A DNA stretch of 64,000 bases from DSYU01 sp964437595 (GTDB lineage: Bacteria; Chloroflexota; Anaerolineae; Anaerolineales; Anaerolineaceae). The stretch lies in contig CAYTHO010000003.1 in the NCBI GenBank assembly GCA_964437595.1, positions 62,001 through 126,000 of the forward strand. The letters run 5' to 3'. Of the stretch, positions 25,120 through 34,103 are shown piece by piece. The notes beneath the pieces were generated by a model. The model searched no databases, was not told where the DNA came from, and was given only the letters and a program-made list of their open reading frames with translations. How positions within the stretch are numbered: the first letter of the stretch is position 1; the number at the start of each line of letters is the position of its first letter. The position numbers and the translations under genes are program-made.

Positions 25120-26151
25120 CTATGAAAGAACAGATTGAAAATCGATGTTGATGTAAGGCACATTGTTTTCGAGCCGCTCCTTGCGATCCGCCATGAAACT
25201 GGCTTCCCTGGGCTCCAGGTGGTTGATGTCGAAGCTGCGGTGGATGATGATGAACAGGTTCATTTCGCGCAGCTTGAGGAAGTGAGGAATCTCTTTCAGC
25301 CAGACCGGGTCCAGGTGATTTTCCAGCCGGTAACCTTCCATAAAGCTGCGAAAGAACGTGCGAGCGAATTCCAGGTCAGCGGGCGAGTCACAGTGGTGAG
25401 GAACCGCATAAAACAGGGCCATGGCGATGTCGTATGCAAAATGCGCATAGGTGCAATCGTCAAAGTCGAACAGGGTGATATGCGGGCCCTGCGGATCTTT
25501 GTGCACGAAGAAATTGCCGCGGTGAAAATCTACATGTACCAGCCCGTAGCTGTGCGGATCGCGCGGCAGGGATTTCAGGTAGGTGACCAACTGTCCGAAC
25601 TTCGCGGTGATCCGCGCTTCGGAAGGGGGCAGGTAGCGCTCGGCGTAATCTTCTTCGTCTTCGAACCATTCATGCCGCCGGAATTCAGGTCGGGAAGGGC
25701 AGTACTGCTTCGTCAGGCTGTGCATGCGCCCCATAAAACGGCCCATCTCCCGAAATAAAACGGGTGTCCAGTCTTCTTTGGATGGCCTTTCCCCGGGGGC
25801 CTTATCAAAGGTTGCTACCGAGAAGAATGAGGGCTCGGGCATTTCGGGCGGCTGGGCATCCACCTCGATCACCTCTACCAGGCTGCCGCTGCGGGATGGG
25901 ATTGGGTGCGGAACTGCCATGCCGTGTTGTGAAAGATAGTTGAGAAAATCCATTTCGCCGCGCGTGCGGTTGGGGGGATGGTGCAGGCTGTGCGAAATGC
26001 GCAGGATGGATGGCTTGCCATCCCGATCATATTCGTAGATGAAGCTCTCAAAACCGCCCAGTTCTCGGATGGAGTCGGGCGAAATGCCGAACCGCGCCAG
26101 TGCTTCCTTGAATACGGCGTCCGTAAAGAGTGCGTGGGTGCGTTTATCCAT
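25120..26151 (-). CDS. Aminoglycoside phosphotransferase-fold small-molecule kinase
   Basis: A 343-residue kinase of the APH/choline kinase superfamily. The catalytic loop HVDFHRGNFF (about residue 205) and the metal-binding LFDFDDCTYAHFAYD (about residue 227) are intact. Members phosphorylate aminoglycosides, choline, methylthioribose, homoserine, fructosamines or N-acetylhexosamines. The gene sits between GH35 beta-galactosidase (17 bases upstream) and a PD40 lipoprotein (12 bases downstream), so a sugar kinase acting on the hydrolysis product is a reasonable guess. It is unlikely to be an antibiotic resistance gene given this context. Confidence 0.82.
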   Translation of the reverse strand: MDKRTHALFTDAVFKEALARFGISPDSIRELGGFESFIYEYDRDGKPSILRISHSLHHPPNRTRGEMDFLNYLSQHGMAVPHPIPSRSGSLVEVIEVDAQPPEMPEPSFFSVATFDKAPGERPSKEDWTPVLFREMGRFMGRMHSLTKQYCPSRPEFRRHEWFEDEEDYAERYLPPSEARITAKFGQLVTYLKSLPRDPHSYGLVHVDFHRGNFFVHKDPQGPHITLFDFDDCTYAHFAYDIAMALFYAVPHHCDSPADLEFARTFFRSFMEGYRLENHLDPVWLKEIPHFLKLREMNLFIIIHRSFDINHLEPREASFMADRKERLENNVPYINIDFQSVLS

Positions 26152-26168
26152 AAGGTGGGGGTAATCCT

Positions 26169-28292
26169 CTAAATATCAACCGGCTTCACCGTGATCGGGT
26201 CGACTTTTACATGGCCCACGTCAACCAGCGGCCCGCCGGGCTGCAGGCGCACGCGGATGTGCGCTTCCATGGGGGTGGTGAACAAGTTCATGACGAACAG
26301 CGTGGCCTGTTTGTGGCTCGTGTAAAGCGTTGCCCACAGGTTGGGGTTTGAGCAGACAATCGCCTGTTCCAGGCCCATCTCTCCCAATACGTGCGACAGC
26401 ATGCGTTCATGCTCTCGCATTGCATGCGTCCAGTGAAAGCCCAGCAGAACAGCCCGGCCACCACCCTGGATGGATATTTCAGCGGCGATGGGCTGCCCGC
26501 TGAGTTCATCCGTGCCGATGATTCGCGCGCCGGGCGGAAGCTGCGTAAATGGGAAGATCGACCCATATACGTTACTTACCGGCCCGATGCACGGGCGAGC
26601 CATCCCCACGGGGCCAGCGATCTGCCTGGGACTGCCAAGGAAATCCTCCAGCAGGGTCAGCGGCTGGAGGTTCTCGTCCAGGTTGGGGGTGACCGGGGTG
26701 AGGACGGCCTTTCCACCGTTCTGCAGGAACTGGATCACCCGGCGCTGTTTCTCTTCAGACATGCTGACGGAGGTGGCAACCACTACTGGCGTACGGGTGT
26801 CGCCGATCCAATCATCCGCTGACAGGTTCACGAAGGATGGCGACAGGCTGGCGCACAGCGCGCTGGACAGTACTCCTTTGCGCAGGAACTGCCAGGCATC
26901 TACATTGGAAAACAGGAACGGGCCGCGCTCGCTCCAATACTGCTCGGAGCGGGCGTGTTCGAAATCCATGGCGATGCGGAAGTCGCAGCGCCGTTCGCCG
27001 GTAAGCAGGTGCGGGTGGACATGCACAAATTCGCCGAAGTCCTTCTGCGCTTTGCACAGGGGCCGGATCTCCCCATTGGCGCCAATTCCCGCGCCGTAAT
27101 CGTACGAGTCGGTATTTTGCCCGGCCCCGGGCGGGTTGGGTCCGCCAGTGAAGATATAGTAATTGGAGCCTTTCATACCAAATGCCAGGTTGGTCAGGTA
27201 GGTGGTTTTGGCGTCATTGGGGGTGACAGGCGGCCAGTGCGAAGCGGACCCGCCGGGGATCTCCAGCACGGACGGTGGATAGCCCATCAAGCGCAGCATT
27301 TCCAGCGATACAAACACGCGCGCGGCGTACTGCGGAGTGGGGTTATTCTGCGGCCAGGTCTGGTCCAGGTTGTAATAATGGTCAGAACCCAGCACAAACG
27401 CACTGCCCAGGCGCTGGCCGGTCTCGAGAAAATAGGCATTCATCCCCGGGTTGCCGGAGTTATGGATGATGGGCGTGTCAATGCCGCTGGCGCGCATCAT
27501 TTCTACGAGGGTTTGCGCATAGTCAGCAATCGTGCCCAGGTAAAAGTCGAAATAATCTTTCCTGATCCGAACAGCGGCGGCTGGGTCTTTTCGGGGGATG
27601 GGGCGAACAGACTTGAACGAAGGATAGTTCCTGCCATAGGTCGCATTGAGCGCTTCGATGGCGCCGTAGCGCTGCTGTAAAAACCGTGGGTATTTTCCAT
27701 CCACTCTGCCAATGCCCATGCTGACCGGGTGATAATCCAGACTACCGTACCATTCATGTATCCCAATGATCTCGTTGTCAATCTGTGTGAAGGCGATCGG
27801 CCCGCCCTGTGAGAGGGTGTAGCGCGCCAGGATAGGGCAGACGGCATTGAACCACCGGCGCACCTTCTCCAGGAAGAGTGGGTAGGTGTAGGATACAGAA
27901 GCATGGGCGATCGTTTTTCCGTGAACGGTCCGGGCAAGGATTTGCGGATAATTTTGGATCAGCCACCCTGGCAAGCCATGATAGACCAGTTCGGAATACT
28001 GGTAAGGCCCGGGCCGGGCAATCACGTACAGTTCTTCCTCTCCTGCCATTTGCAGAAAGCCTTCCAGGTCGAGCCAGTCCTCGCCCTCGAAGCGAAAACT
28101 GCCTTCTACCGGCTCGTGCAGCAGCCAGGGTACGTACGTTGCCAGGCAGTTACCTCCCGCCTTTTTGAATAACTGCATGCGCGTTCGCCAGTCGCGCTTC
28201 GGCACCCTAAAGTAGTGAAATTCGCCGGAAAGCAGATAAAACGGCTTTCCACCGCTGCTGAAGCACGAGGGTGAAAATTGAATGGGTTCCAT
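26169..28292 (-). CDS. Glycoside hydrolase family 35 beta-galactosidase
   Basis: A 707-residue GH35 enzyme. The N-terminal barrel shows the family signature: LLSGEFHYFRVPKRDW, then ATYVPWLLHEPVEGSFRFEG and LYVIARPGPYQYSEL. The acid/base Glu is in FTQIDNEIIG (about residue 172) and the likely nucleophile Glu in VLEIPGG (about residue 347), which corresponds to the EFQGG-type motif in characterised GH35 enzymes. The C-terminal third is beta-rich accessory domain. No signal peptide is evident, so it probably acts on imported galactosides. It heads an operon with the APH-type kinase and PD40 lipoprotein. GGAG lies 5 bases before the ATG. Confidence 0.9.
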   Translation of the reverse strand: MEPIQFSPSCFSSGGKPFYLLSGEFHYFRVPKRDWRTRMQLFKKAGGNCLATYVPWLLHEPVEGSFRFEGEDWLDLEGFLQMAGEEELYVIARPGPYQYSELVYHGLPGWLIQNYPQILARTVHGKTIAHASVSYTYPLFLEKVRRWFNAVCPILARYTLSQGGPIAFTQIDNEIIGIHEWYGSLDYHPVSMGIGRVDGKYPRFLQQRYGAIEALNATYGRNYPSFKSVRPIPRKDPAAAVRIRKDYFDFYLGTIADYAQTLVEMMRASGIDTPIIHNSGNPGMNAYFLETGQRLGSAFVLGSDHYYNLDQTWPQNNPTPQYAARVFVSLEMLRLMGYPPSVLEIPGGSASHWPPVTPNDAKTTYLTNLAFGMKGSNYYIFTGGPNPPGAGQNTDSYDYGAGIGANGEIRPLCKAQKDFGEFVHVHPHLLTGERRCDFRIAMDFEHARSEQYWSERGPFLFSNVDAWQFLRKGVLSSALCASLSPSFVNLSADDWIGDTRTPVVVATSVSMSEEKQRRVIQFLQNGGKAVLTPVTPNLDENLQPLTLLEDFLGSPRQIAGPVGMARPCIGPVSNVYGSIFPFTQLPPGARIIGTDELSGQPIAAEISIQGGGRAVLLGFHWTHAMREHERMLSHVLGEMGLEQAIVCSNPNLWATLYTSHKQATLFVMNLFTTPMEAHIRVRLQPGGPLVDVGHVKVDPITVKPVDI

Positions 28293-28425
28293 TACACTCC
28301 GGGGTATTCTTGGATCCGATTTGTTGCAATCATTCGTATTGTAGCCCAGAAAAGCAAATCATTGCGCGTTATAATAGGGCTTGCTTCAAGCGTAACGTTC
28401 ATTTTATAGGATAACAAGTATAACC

Positions 28426-29490
28426 ATGGATATGAATGCAGTTGAAAAGACCGATCCTATCCGGTTCGCCCTGGTGGGCTGCGGAGTGATCGCACCCATC
28501 CACGCGCGCAGCGTGGTGGAACTAACCAGCGCAAAACTGGTGGCATTGTGCGATATCGTTTCTGAGAAGGCCAGCCAGCTGGCAGAAACCTACCCGGCGG
28601 ACGTGTATGTGGATTATCGGGAGATGTTTCGTAGGGATGATATTGATGTGGTGATTGTGCTGACCCCGAGCGGCCTGCACGCGGAGATCGGTATCGCGGC
28701 AGCCCAGGCAGGCAAGCACGTCATTGTTGAAAAACCAATGGACGTTACCCTGGAAAAGGTTGACGCGCTGATCGATGCCTGCCGGAAGGCTGGGGTGAAG
28801 TTGTGCAGCATATCACAGCACCGCTTTGACCCGGCGATTGTCGCGCTCAAACAGGCGGTATGCGAGAATAAACTCGGCCAGTTGAACTTTGGTGGCTCGC
28901 ACACCAAGTGGTACCGCAGCCAGGAATATTACGACAGCGGAAGCTGGCGCGGCACCTGGGCGCTGGACGGCGGCGGGGCGTTAATCAACCAGTCGATTCA
29001 TTACGTGGATATGCTCCAGTACATTATGGGCCCGGTCGATGAGCTTCACGCATACTGCAGCAGCCGCGCACACGAACGCATCGAGGTGGAAGATATTGCG
29101 GTTGCCGCGCTCAAATTTCGCTCTGGGGCCATCGGCTTGCTGGAAGGCAGCACGGCGGCGTACCCGGGTTTTGTGGCCCGCCTGGATATCTATGGCTCGA
29201 ATGGGTCCGTCATTATCGAAAACGATCAGGTTTCCGAGTGGCATCTGCGCAGCCAGGAGCCATGCCCGGTAGAACCCGAGCCGACCGGCTTTATCGGCGG
29301 CACATCCAGCAAAGATATCTGGCACCTCTCGCACAAACGCCAGATCGCCGATATGATCGCGGCGATCCGCGAAGACCGCGAGCCGCTGGTGAACGGAGCC
29401 GAGGGGCGCAAACCGTTGGAGATCGTGCTGGCGGTATACGAGTCGGCGCGCACCGGAAAGCCTGTGCGGCTTAATGGCTGCTCTGGTTAA
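28426..29490 (+). CDS. Gfo/Idh/MocA family NAD(P)-dependent sugar oxidoreductase
   Basis: A 354-residue dehydrogenase. The Rossmann motif ALVGCGVIAPIHARSV is at the N-terminus, the family motif VEKPMDVTLE is near residue 102, and the substrate-domain stretch GGGALINQSIHYVDML holds the histidine common to this family. These enzymes oxidise or reduce sugars, inositols and sugar acids with NAD(P). TATAAT at 28370-28375 may be its -10 box, giving a leader of about 43 bases. It is divergent from the GH35 operon and followed 36 bases later by the nitroreductase gene. Confidence 0.9.
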   Translation: MDMNAVEKTDPIRFALVGCGVIAPIHARSVVELTSAKLVALCDIVSEKASQLAETYPADVYVDYREMFRRDDIDVVIVLTPSGLHAEIGIAAAQAGKHVIVEKPMDVTLEKVDALIDACRKAGVKLCSISQHRFDPAIVALKQAVCENKLGQLNFGGSHTKWYRSQEYYDSGSWRGTWALDGGGALINQSIHYVDMLQYIMGPVDELHAYCSSRAHERIEVEDIAVAALKFRSGAIGLLEGSTAAYPGFVARLDIYGSNGSVIIENDQVSEWHLRSQEPCPVEPEPTGFIGGTSSKDIWHLSHKRQIADMIAAIREDREPLVNGAEGRKPLEIVLAVYESARTGKPVRLNGCSG

Positions 29491-29526
29491 ATATGGTAAT
29501 CTTGGTGGATGAGGAGGGAACAACCC

Positions 29527-30087
29527 ATGGAAGATTTAAAATTGATCTTTTCCCGACACTCGGTCCCCAAAGTCCGTCCAGACCCGCTGCCTCGCGAGCT
29601 GATTGAAAAACTGCTGTCCGCCGCAGTGCAGGCGCCGAACCATTATCACGTACGGCCCTGGCGTTTCATCGTGCTGACCGGTGATGCGCGCAGCCGGTTG
29701 GGCGAAGCGATGGCACAGGCATATCAAAACCGCCACCCCGACTGCACAGCCGCGGAGTTAAACACCGAACGGGCGCGCCCGCTGCGCGCGCCGTTGATCA
29801 TCGCGGTGGGGGTCGACAAGCCCGCCGAGCCCAAAGTGATCGAGATTGAAAATGTTTGCGCGGCAGCCGCTGCGGCGCAGAATATCTTGCTGGCTGCCAG
29901 CGGGCTTGGGCTGGGCGCCATGTGGCGCACCGGGCCGAGCGCCATGCAGCCCGAGGTGAAGGCATTTCTGGGGCTGGAACCCGACCAGCACCTGATCGCG
30001 TTTATTTATGTTGGCTATCCCGAGCCCCTCCCTGAGCCGCGCGAACGCCCTTCATTCGAGGACCGGACAGTGTGGATGGAGGACTGA
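29527..30087 (+). CDS. Nitroreductase family flavoprotein
   Basis: A 186-residue FMN-dependent enzyme of the nitroreductase fold. It shows the N-terminal FSRHSVPKVRPDPLPRELI followed by AAVQAPNHYHVRPWRFIVL, the FMN phosphate-binding pattern of the family, and the C-terminal half ASGLGLGAMWRTG. The start is set at 29527 because AGGAGGGA lies about 8 bases upstream; an ATG at 29509 would itself contain this ribosome site. The physiological substrate is unknown. Its end and that of the convergent URO-D-like gene share an imperfect 10-bp inverted repeat (30083-30092/30105-30114) without a T-tract. Confidence 0.9.
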   Translation: MEDLKLIFSRHSVPKVRPDPLPRELIEKLLSAAVQAPNHYHVRPWRFIVLTGDARSRLGEAMAQAYQNRHPDCTAAELNTERARPLRAPLIIAVGVDKPAEPKVIEIENVCAAAAAAQNILLAASGLGLGAMWRTGPSAMQPEVKAFLGLEPDQHLIAFIYVGYPEPLPEPRERPSFEDRTVWMED

Positions 30088-30098
30088 GCGAGGCGACC

Positions 30099-31157
30099 TT
30101 AGCGCTTGCTCAGTTCCTCGTAAACCTCGAAGTAATAAAGAACATTCTCCATGGGCGTATTGCTGGGAATGTGGTTGCCGACGGCCAGGAAAAAGCCTGG
30201 GCATGCCTTGCCAATCGACATGCAGCGCTCCACCTCGGCGCGGATCTGCTCGCGCGTGCCGGAGAGTAGAATGCGGGTGTCCGCATTGCCGATGAACGCG
30301 TGGGTTTTCCCATACTTCTCCGCAATGTATGCCATATCCGTGGTGGGTTCCATGACGAACCCGTGGATACCGCAGGCAGCAAGATCATCGATAAATGATG
30401 AATAGTTCCCATCCGATGTATACATGATTTTTTTTCCCGCGTCGCGCAGTGGAGCAAAGAGCTTTTTGTAGTTAGGAAAGATAAAGCTGCGATAAAAGCG
30501 AGGAGAGAAAACAGGCCCGGATGACCAGACAATATCGTCATGCACCATGACGATGGGGACATCGGCTTCGGCCAGGGCTTCGAAATAGGGCAGAATCCAG
30601 GACGCATACCGGCTGGTCAATTCACCAAATTCTGCCGGGCCGGTACCGGCTGCCAGCAGCAGCATCTCCCAACCAAATATCTCCAGCATCCCGGAGATAG
30701 TAGTGGTATAGACGCCGGTCATGTTTACCAGGTCGGGCGTTTCGCGGCATACCTTTCGATAATGTTCCTCAAACTGGTGTTTCCACTCAGCGCGCTCGGG
30801 AACGCCATAAGCGCGCTCAAAGTCAAAACGCAGCACTTCTTCCGGGGTATGAAATGGAAAATACGTCTGGGCGTCCAGGTCTGTTCCGCCGGCGGCATAT
30901 TCGCCGTGCCCCATGCGCGTGCGCAGGTCGCCAAATGGCTGGTTGTGCAGCAGGGTGCTCCAGCGGAAATCGAAATTCATGGCCTTCATGAAGGCAAAAG
31001 AAGCATTGCTCTGTGCTTCTGGCGCGCTCTCTGGCCCAACTTCGATCCCGGTGACGGCCCGCACAACGTCCCAATGGCTATCCACCGAATATTCCGTGTG
31101 TGGCACGCGCGCTGGCATTTCAAGGTTGATGGCTGCCCACCCATCCGCAAACGACAT
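30099..31157 (-). CDS. Uroporphyrinogen decarboxylase-fold protein (URO-D family)
   Basis: A 352-residue TIM-barrel protein of the URO-D superfamily, which includes haem-pathway decarboxylase and corrinoid methyltransferases such as MtaA. The C-terminal half GNADTRILLSGTREQIRAEV and ACPGFFLAVGNHIPSNTPMENV fits the family. At the place where MtaA-type methyltransferases carry a zinc-binding His-x-Cys, this protein has YTSDGNYSS, and the last Cys is replaced by Asn (VGNHIP). It is therefore probably neither a classical URO-D nor a zinc methyltransferase. GAGGAG lies 6 bases before the ATG. Role unknown. Confidence 0.82.
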   Translation of the reverse strand: MSFADGWAAINLEMPARVPHTEYSVDSHWDVVRAVTGIEVGPESAPEAQSNASFAFMKAMNFDFRWSTLLHNQPFGDLRTRMGHGEYAAGGTDLDAQTYFPFHTPEEVLRFDFERAYGVPERAEWKHQFEEHYRKVCRETPDLVNMTGVYTTTISGMLEIFGWEMLLLAAGTGPAEFGELTSRYASWILPYFEALAEADVPIVMVHDDIVWSSGPVFSPRFYRSFIFPNYKKLFAPLRDAGKKIMYTSDGNYSSFIDDLAACGIHGFVMEPTTDMAYIAEKYGKTHAFIGNADTRILLSGTREQIRAEVERCMSIGKACPGFFLAVGNHIPSNTPMENVLYYFEVYEELSKR

Positions 31158-31203
31158 GGAGGAACTCCTCGAGATGGACTGTTAGGGGAATTACTCTATT
31201 CTA

Positions 31204-32619
31204 TCACTGGACCAGTGTATGCAATGCCCTTACAGCCGCCTGGGTATCCGAAGCGGACACGATCAGATTGATGGAAACATCAGACGCGCCGAAGGAGATG
31301 CCCAGAACGTTGATCCCTGCATGAGCCAGTACCCCGAATATTTGCCCGGCGATCCCCGGCGTGGTGCGCAGCCCAGGGCTGATGATGGTGATGATGTCTA
31401 CATCTTCACTGGCGTGAACCCGGTCGATATCGCCGCGCTGAAAATCACTGCTCAGGTGGGCTTGAATGGTCTGGATAACCACCGGGACCAGTTCTTTAGG
31501 CGCCGGAAAGCAGATGGCTTGTTCGGAGGTGGACTCGATAATCAGCGGGACGCTGACCCCGGTGGTGGCAACCGCGGAGAAAATGCGCCCGGCGACCCCG
31601 GGAACGCCCAGCATCCCGCGCCCTGACAGGGTGACCAGCCGCAGCCCGCGTATGGTGGTGACTGCGCGGATGGTGCCGTTATGATCGATGCAGCCATCCC
31701 CTACCAAGCGGGTAAACGGCCCGGAGGGGTTGAAAGTATTGCGCACGCGCAGCTCGATGCCCGCTTCGATCACCGGGTGGATGCTCTTGGGATGCAGCAC
31801 TTTTGCGCCGAAATGGGCCATCTCAGCCACTTCGTGGTACGTCAGCTCGAGCAGGGTCGCCGCTCCTGGGACCATGCGCGGGTCGGCGGTCATTACGCCG
31901 TCCACATCTGTCCAGATCCAGACTTCGTCTGCCTGCAGCGACACAGCCAGGATCGAGGCTGAATAATCACTGCCGCCGCGCCCCAGGGTGGTGGTGATGC
32001 CGGACGGATCGGCGGCGATGTAACCGGTGACCACCGGTATGCGTCCGGAAGCCAGCATGGGCTGCACCGTCTGGCGGGTACGCATGGTGGTGGCTGCCAT
32101 ATCTGGCTGGGCATTGGTAAAGTGATCATCCGTCACGACCAGGTGGGTCGATTCGATATACTCCGTCGGCAGCCCGGCGTTTTCGACCGCGGCGGCCAGA
32201 ATGCGCACCGCCAGCCGCTCCCCCAGCGCGGATACCGCATCCAGGGCGCGGGGCGACGCCTCGCCCAGCACGTTGATGGCCTGGCACAGGTTGGAGAAGT
32301 CGACGATGAGGTGCTTGATTTCCCAGTGGATCTGGTGCCTGCGGGCCGGGTTGGTGATCAGCGCATCGATCAGTTCCTGGTGCCGGTTGGTCAGCTCGCT
32401 GACGGCTTTGTGGAATACGGACATATCCCCCCGGGCCGCCTGGGTGGCGCTGTCGTACAGCAGGTTGGTCACCCCAGATAGAGCCGAGGTGACCACCACC
32501 ATGCGCGGCCACTTCGCGTGCGTGTCGCAAACAATCCGCACTGCCTGTGTCATTGCCTCTACCGTGCCGACGGATGTTCCGCCAAATTTCATCACCAGCG
32601 TGCGGGTTGAATCTTCCAT
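31204..32619 (-). CDS. lysC: Aspartate kinase
   Basis: A 471-residue monofunctional aspartokinase that phosphorylates aspartate, the first step to lysine, threonine and methionine. It shows KFGGTSVGTVEAM at the N-terminus, the active-site stretch TTLGRGGSDYSASILA in the middle and EVAEMAHFGAKVLHPKSI, followed by two C-terminal ACT domains (VTLSGRGMLGVPGVAGRIF and ISPGLRTTPGIAGQIFGVL), which usually bind lysine or threonine for feedback control. It is the last gene after SNF2 and SWIM genes on this strand, 26 bases behind. Homoserine dehydrogenase is encoded separately at 43930-44967. Confidence 0.95.
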   Translation of the reverse strand: MEDSTRTLVMKFGGTSVGTVEAMTQAVRIVCDTHAKWPRMVVVTSALSGVTNLLYDSATQAARGDMSVFHKAVSELTNRHQELIDALITNPARRHQIHWEIKHLIVDFSNLCQAINVLGEASPRALDAVSALGERLAVRILAAAVENAGLPTEYIESTHLVVTDDHFTNAQPDMAATTMRTRQTVQPMLASGRIPVVTGYIAADPSGITTTLGRGGSDYSASILAVSLQADEVWIWTDVDGVMTADPRMVPGAATLLELTYHEVAEMAHFGAKVLHPKSIHPVIEAGIELRVRNTFNPSGPFTRLVGDGCIDHNGTIRAVTTIRGLRLVTLSGRGMLGVPGVAGRIFSAVATTGVSVPLIIESTSEQAICFPAPKELVPVVIQTIQAHLSSDFQRGDIDRVHASEDVDIITIISPGLRTTPGIAGQIFGVLAHAGINVLGISFGASDVSINLIVSASDTQAAVRALHTLVQ

Positions 32620-32645
32620 GGGTACCCCTGACAGGTTGCTAACCG

Positions 32646-34097
32646 TTATTCCTGGACGTCGCGGCCATTGCCATCGCCATTACCATTATTGCTCTCAAGC
32701 GGCTCTTCTTCGCTGTAGGCTGCCCGCAGGGCATTCCGCGTGAACACATCATAGAAGGGTTTGAGCAGCGCCTGGATGGATTCGCCTCCCATAAAGCCCG
32801 GCTCGCCTAATCGCTTGAACAGCGCCATATCAACGGAGGCCAGCCGTATGGTGAGCGGGAAGGTGTCCAGTGGTTCGACAGGCTCCCAAAAGCGGTCAAT
32901 TGTGTCTTCTAGCGGCGTGACGGTTTCGACTTCGACAGCCAGCTCTTCTTCAGGCGCCGGTTCCTCGGTTGACTCCCCGGTTTCGGAGCGGCGCTGGCGC
33001 AGGGCTTCCAGGATTTCTTCCTGGGTGCGCCCGCGCATGCGGAACAGCAGGAAAGGATCGTCGTCGAAACGGTCGCCGAGAATGTAGTGCGTGGCGGCCA
33101 CATGCTTGCACGGGTTGGCCCAATCCGGGCAGGTGCAGTCCGATGACAGATCGCCGGTCTGGGTGGGGAAGAGGCTGACCCCGGCGGTGTTGAAGGCATC
33201 TTCGATATTTCCGGGCATTTCGCCCGCCAGGAGCTGCGCGGTGAACAGCGCCTGTTCGGAAAGGGCATCGATCACCTGGTCCCACTGCCGGTCGTTGAGC
33301 GGCGTCACCTGAATGGTGACTTCATATGGCTTGGGGCGCGAGCCCTGTACCCTGGCTTCGATGCCGTTCCCCATTTCGACCAGCGAAAGCACCTGCCCGC
33401 TGCGCGCGTAGCTGCGCCCGCGCTGCAGGCGCGCCTGGTCCACCAGCCCTTCCATGGCTTCAATCCAGCGCCTGGCCCACCAGTTCTGGCTGAATTGGCC
33501 GCGCTGGTTGCGCGCTTTGATGCCCTTATTGGTGCGGATGGGCATAGATGGAGCGCCCCGATCGGTGAAACTGCTGCGCTGGACAAAATAACCCCGGCGA
33601 GGGGCGCCGGAGGTCCGGCTGCCAGGCTTGCTGGAGGGTGTAATCACACTATCCTTTGCCCGGTTGGAGGTGTTTTTGCCCGATGTGTTTTTGTTTTGAG
33701 CGCCGCTTTTCCCGGCGGGGTTTCTTCGCTGCGGCGTGTTGCCCTGGCTGCGCGCCTGCCCCTGCTGCCCGCTTCTCCGGCGGGGGGCGTTTGGCTGGGG
33801 GGCCGCGCCGTCGCTGGCCTGGGGTTTCCCCTGCCGTTGGTTTCCACGCTGGTTTAACCGTTCGTTCACCTCGGATGGCGAAATCTCCCTGAGGATCACA
33901 CCGGACGACGGGCGCCTCCCGGGCCTGCGCTGCCTGGAGCGGCTGCTCTGGCCTGCCTGGCTGCGCGCCTGGCCTTGCGCCTTATCCTGCCCCGGCGGAT
34001 TTTCTGGCGAGGAGGCATCCGCCTGTGGGGTTTTTTCTCCGGGTTGTTCATTACGCCGGTTGTTGCGATTATCGTTGCCGCGCCTGTGGTGTGGCAT
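32646..34097 (-). CDS. SWIM zinc-finger protein, SNF2 partner
   Basis: A 483-residue protein. The first 155 residues are low-complexity, basic and rich in Gln, Arg, Asn and Ser, probably disordered and able to bind nucleic acid. The SWIM zinc finger CTCPDWANPCKH (C-x-C-x7-C-x-H type) is near residue 320. A Glu-rich region follows and then a C-terminal domain. It begins six bases after the SNF2 helicase stop; this pairing of a SWIM protein with an SNF2 ATPase is common in bacteria, but its function is not settled. The SWIM domain may deliver the helicase to DNA or protein targets. Confidence 0.88.
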   Translation of the reverse strand: MPHHRRGNDNRNNRRNEQPGEKTPQADASSPENPPGQDKAQGQARSQAGQSSRSRQRRPGRRPSSGVILREISPSEVNERLNQRGNQRQGKPQASDGAAPQPNAPRRRSGQQGQARSQGNTPQRRNPAGKSGAQNKNTSGKNTSNRAKDSVITPSSKPGSRTSGAPRRGYFVQRSSFTDRGAPSMPIRTNKGIKARNQRGQFSQNWWARRWIEAMEGLVDQARLQRGRSYARSGQVLSLVEMGNGIEARVQGSRPKPYEVTIQVTPLNDRQWDQVIDALSEQALFTAQLLAGEMPGNIEDAFNTAGVSLFPTQTGDLSSDCTCPDWANPCKHVAATHYILGDRFDDDPFLLFRMRGRTQEEILEALRQRRSETGESTEEPAPEEELAVEVETVTPLEDTIDRFWEPVEPLDTFPLTIRLASVDMALFKRLGEPGFMGGESIQALLKPFYDVFTRNALRAAYSEEEPLESNNGNGDGNGRDVQE

Positions 34098-34103
34098 TTC
34101 GTT

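Noticed and set aside
25120..26151. Call as aminoglycoside resistance kinase
   Set aside because: Only the general APH fold is visible and the operon is for sugar use.
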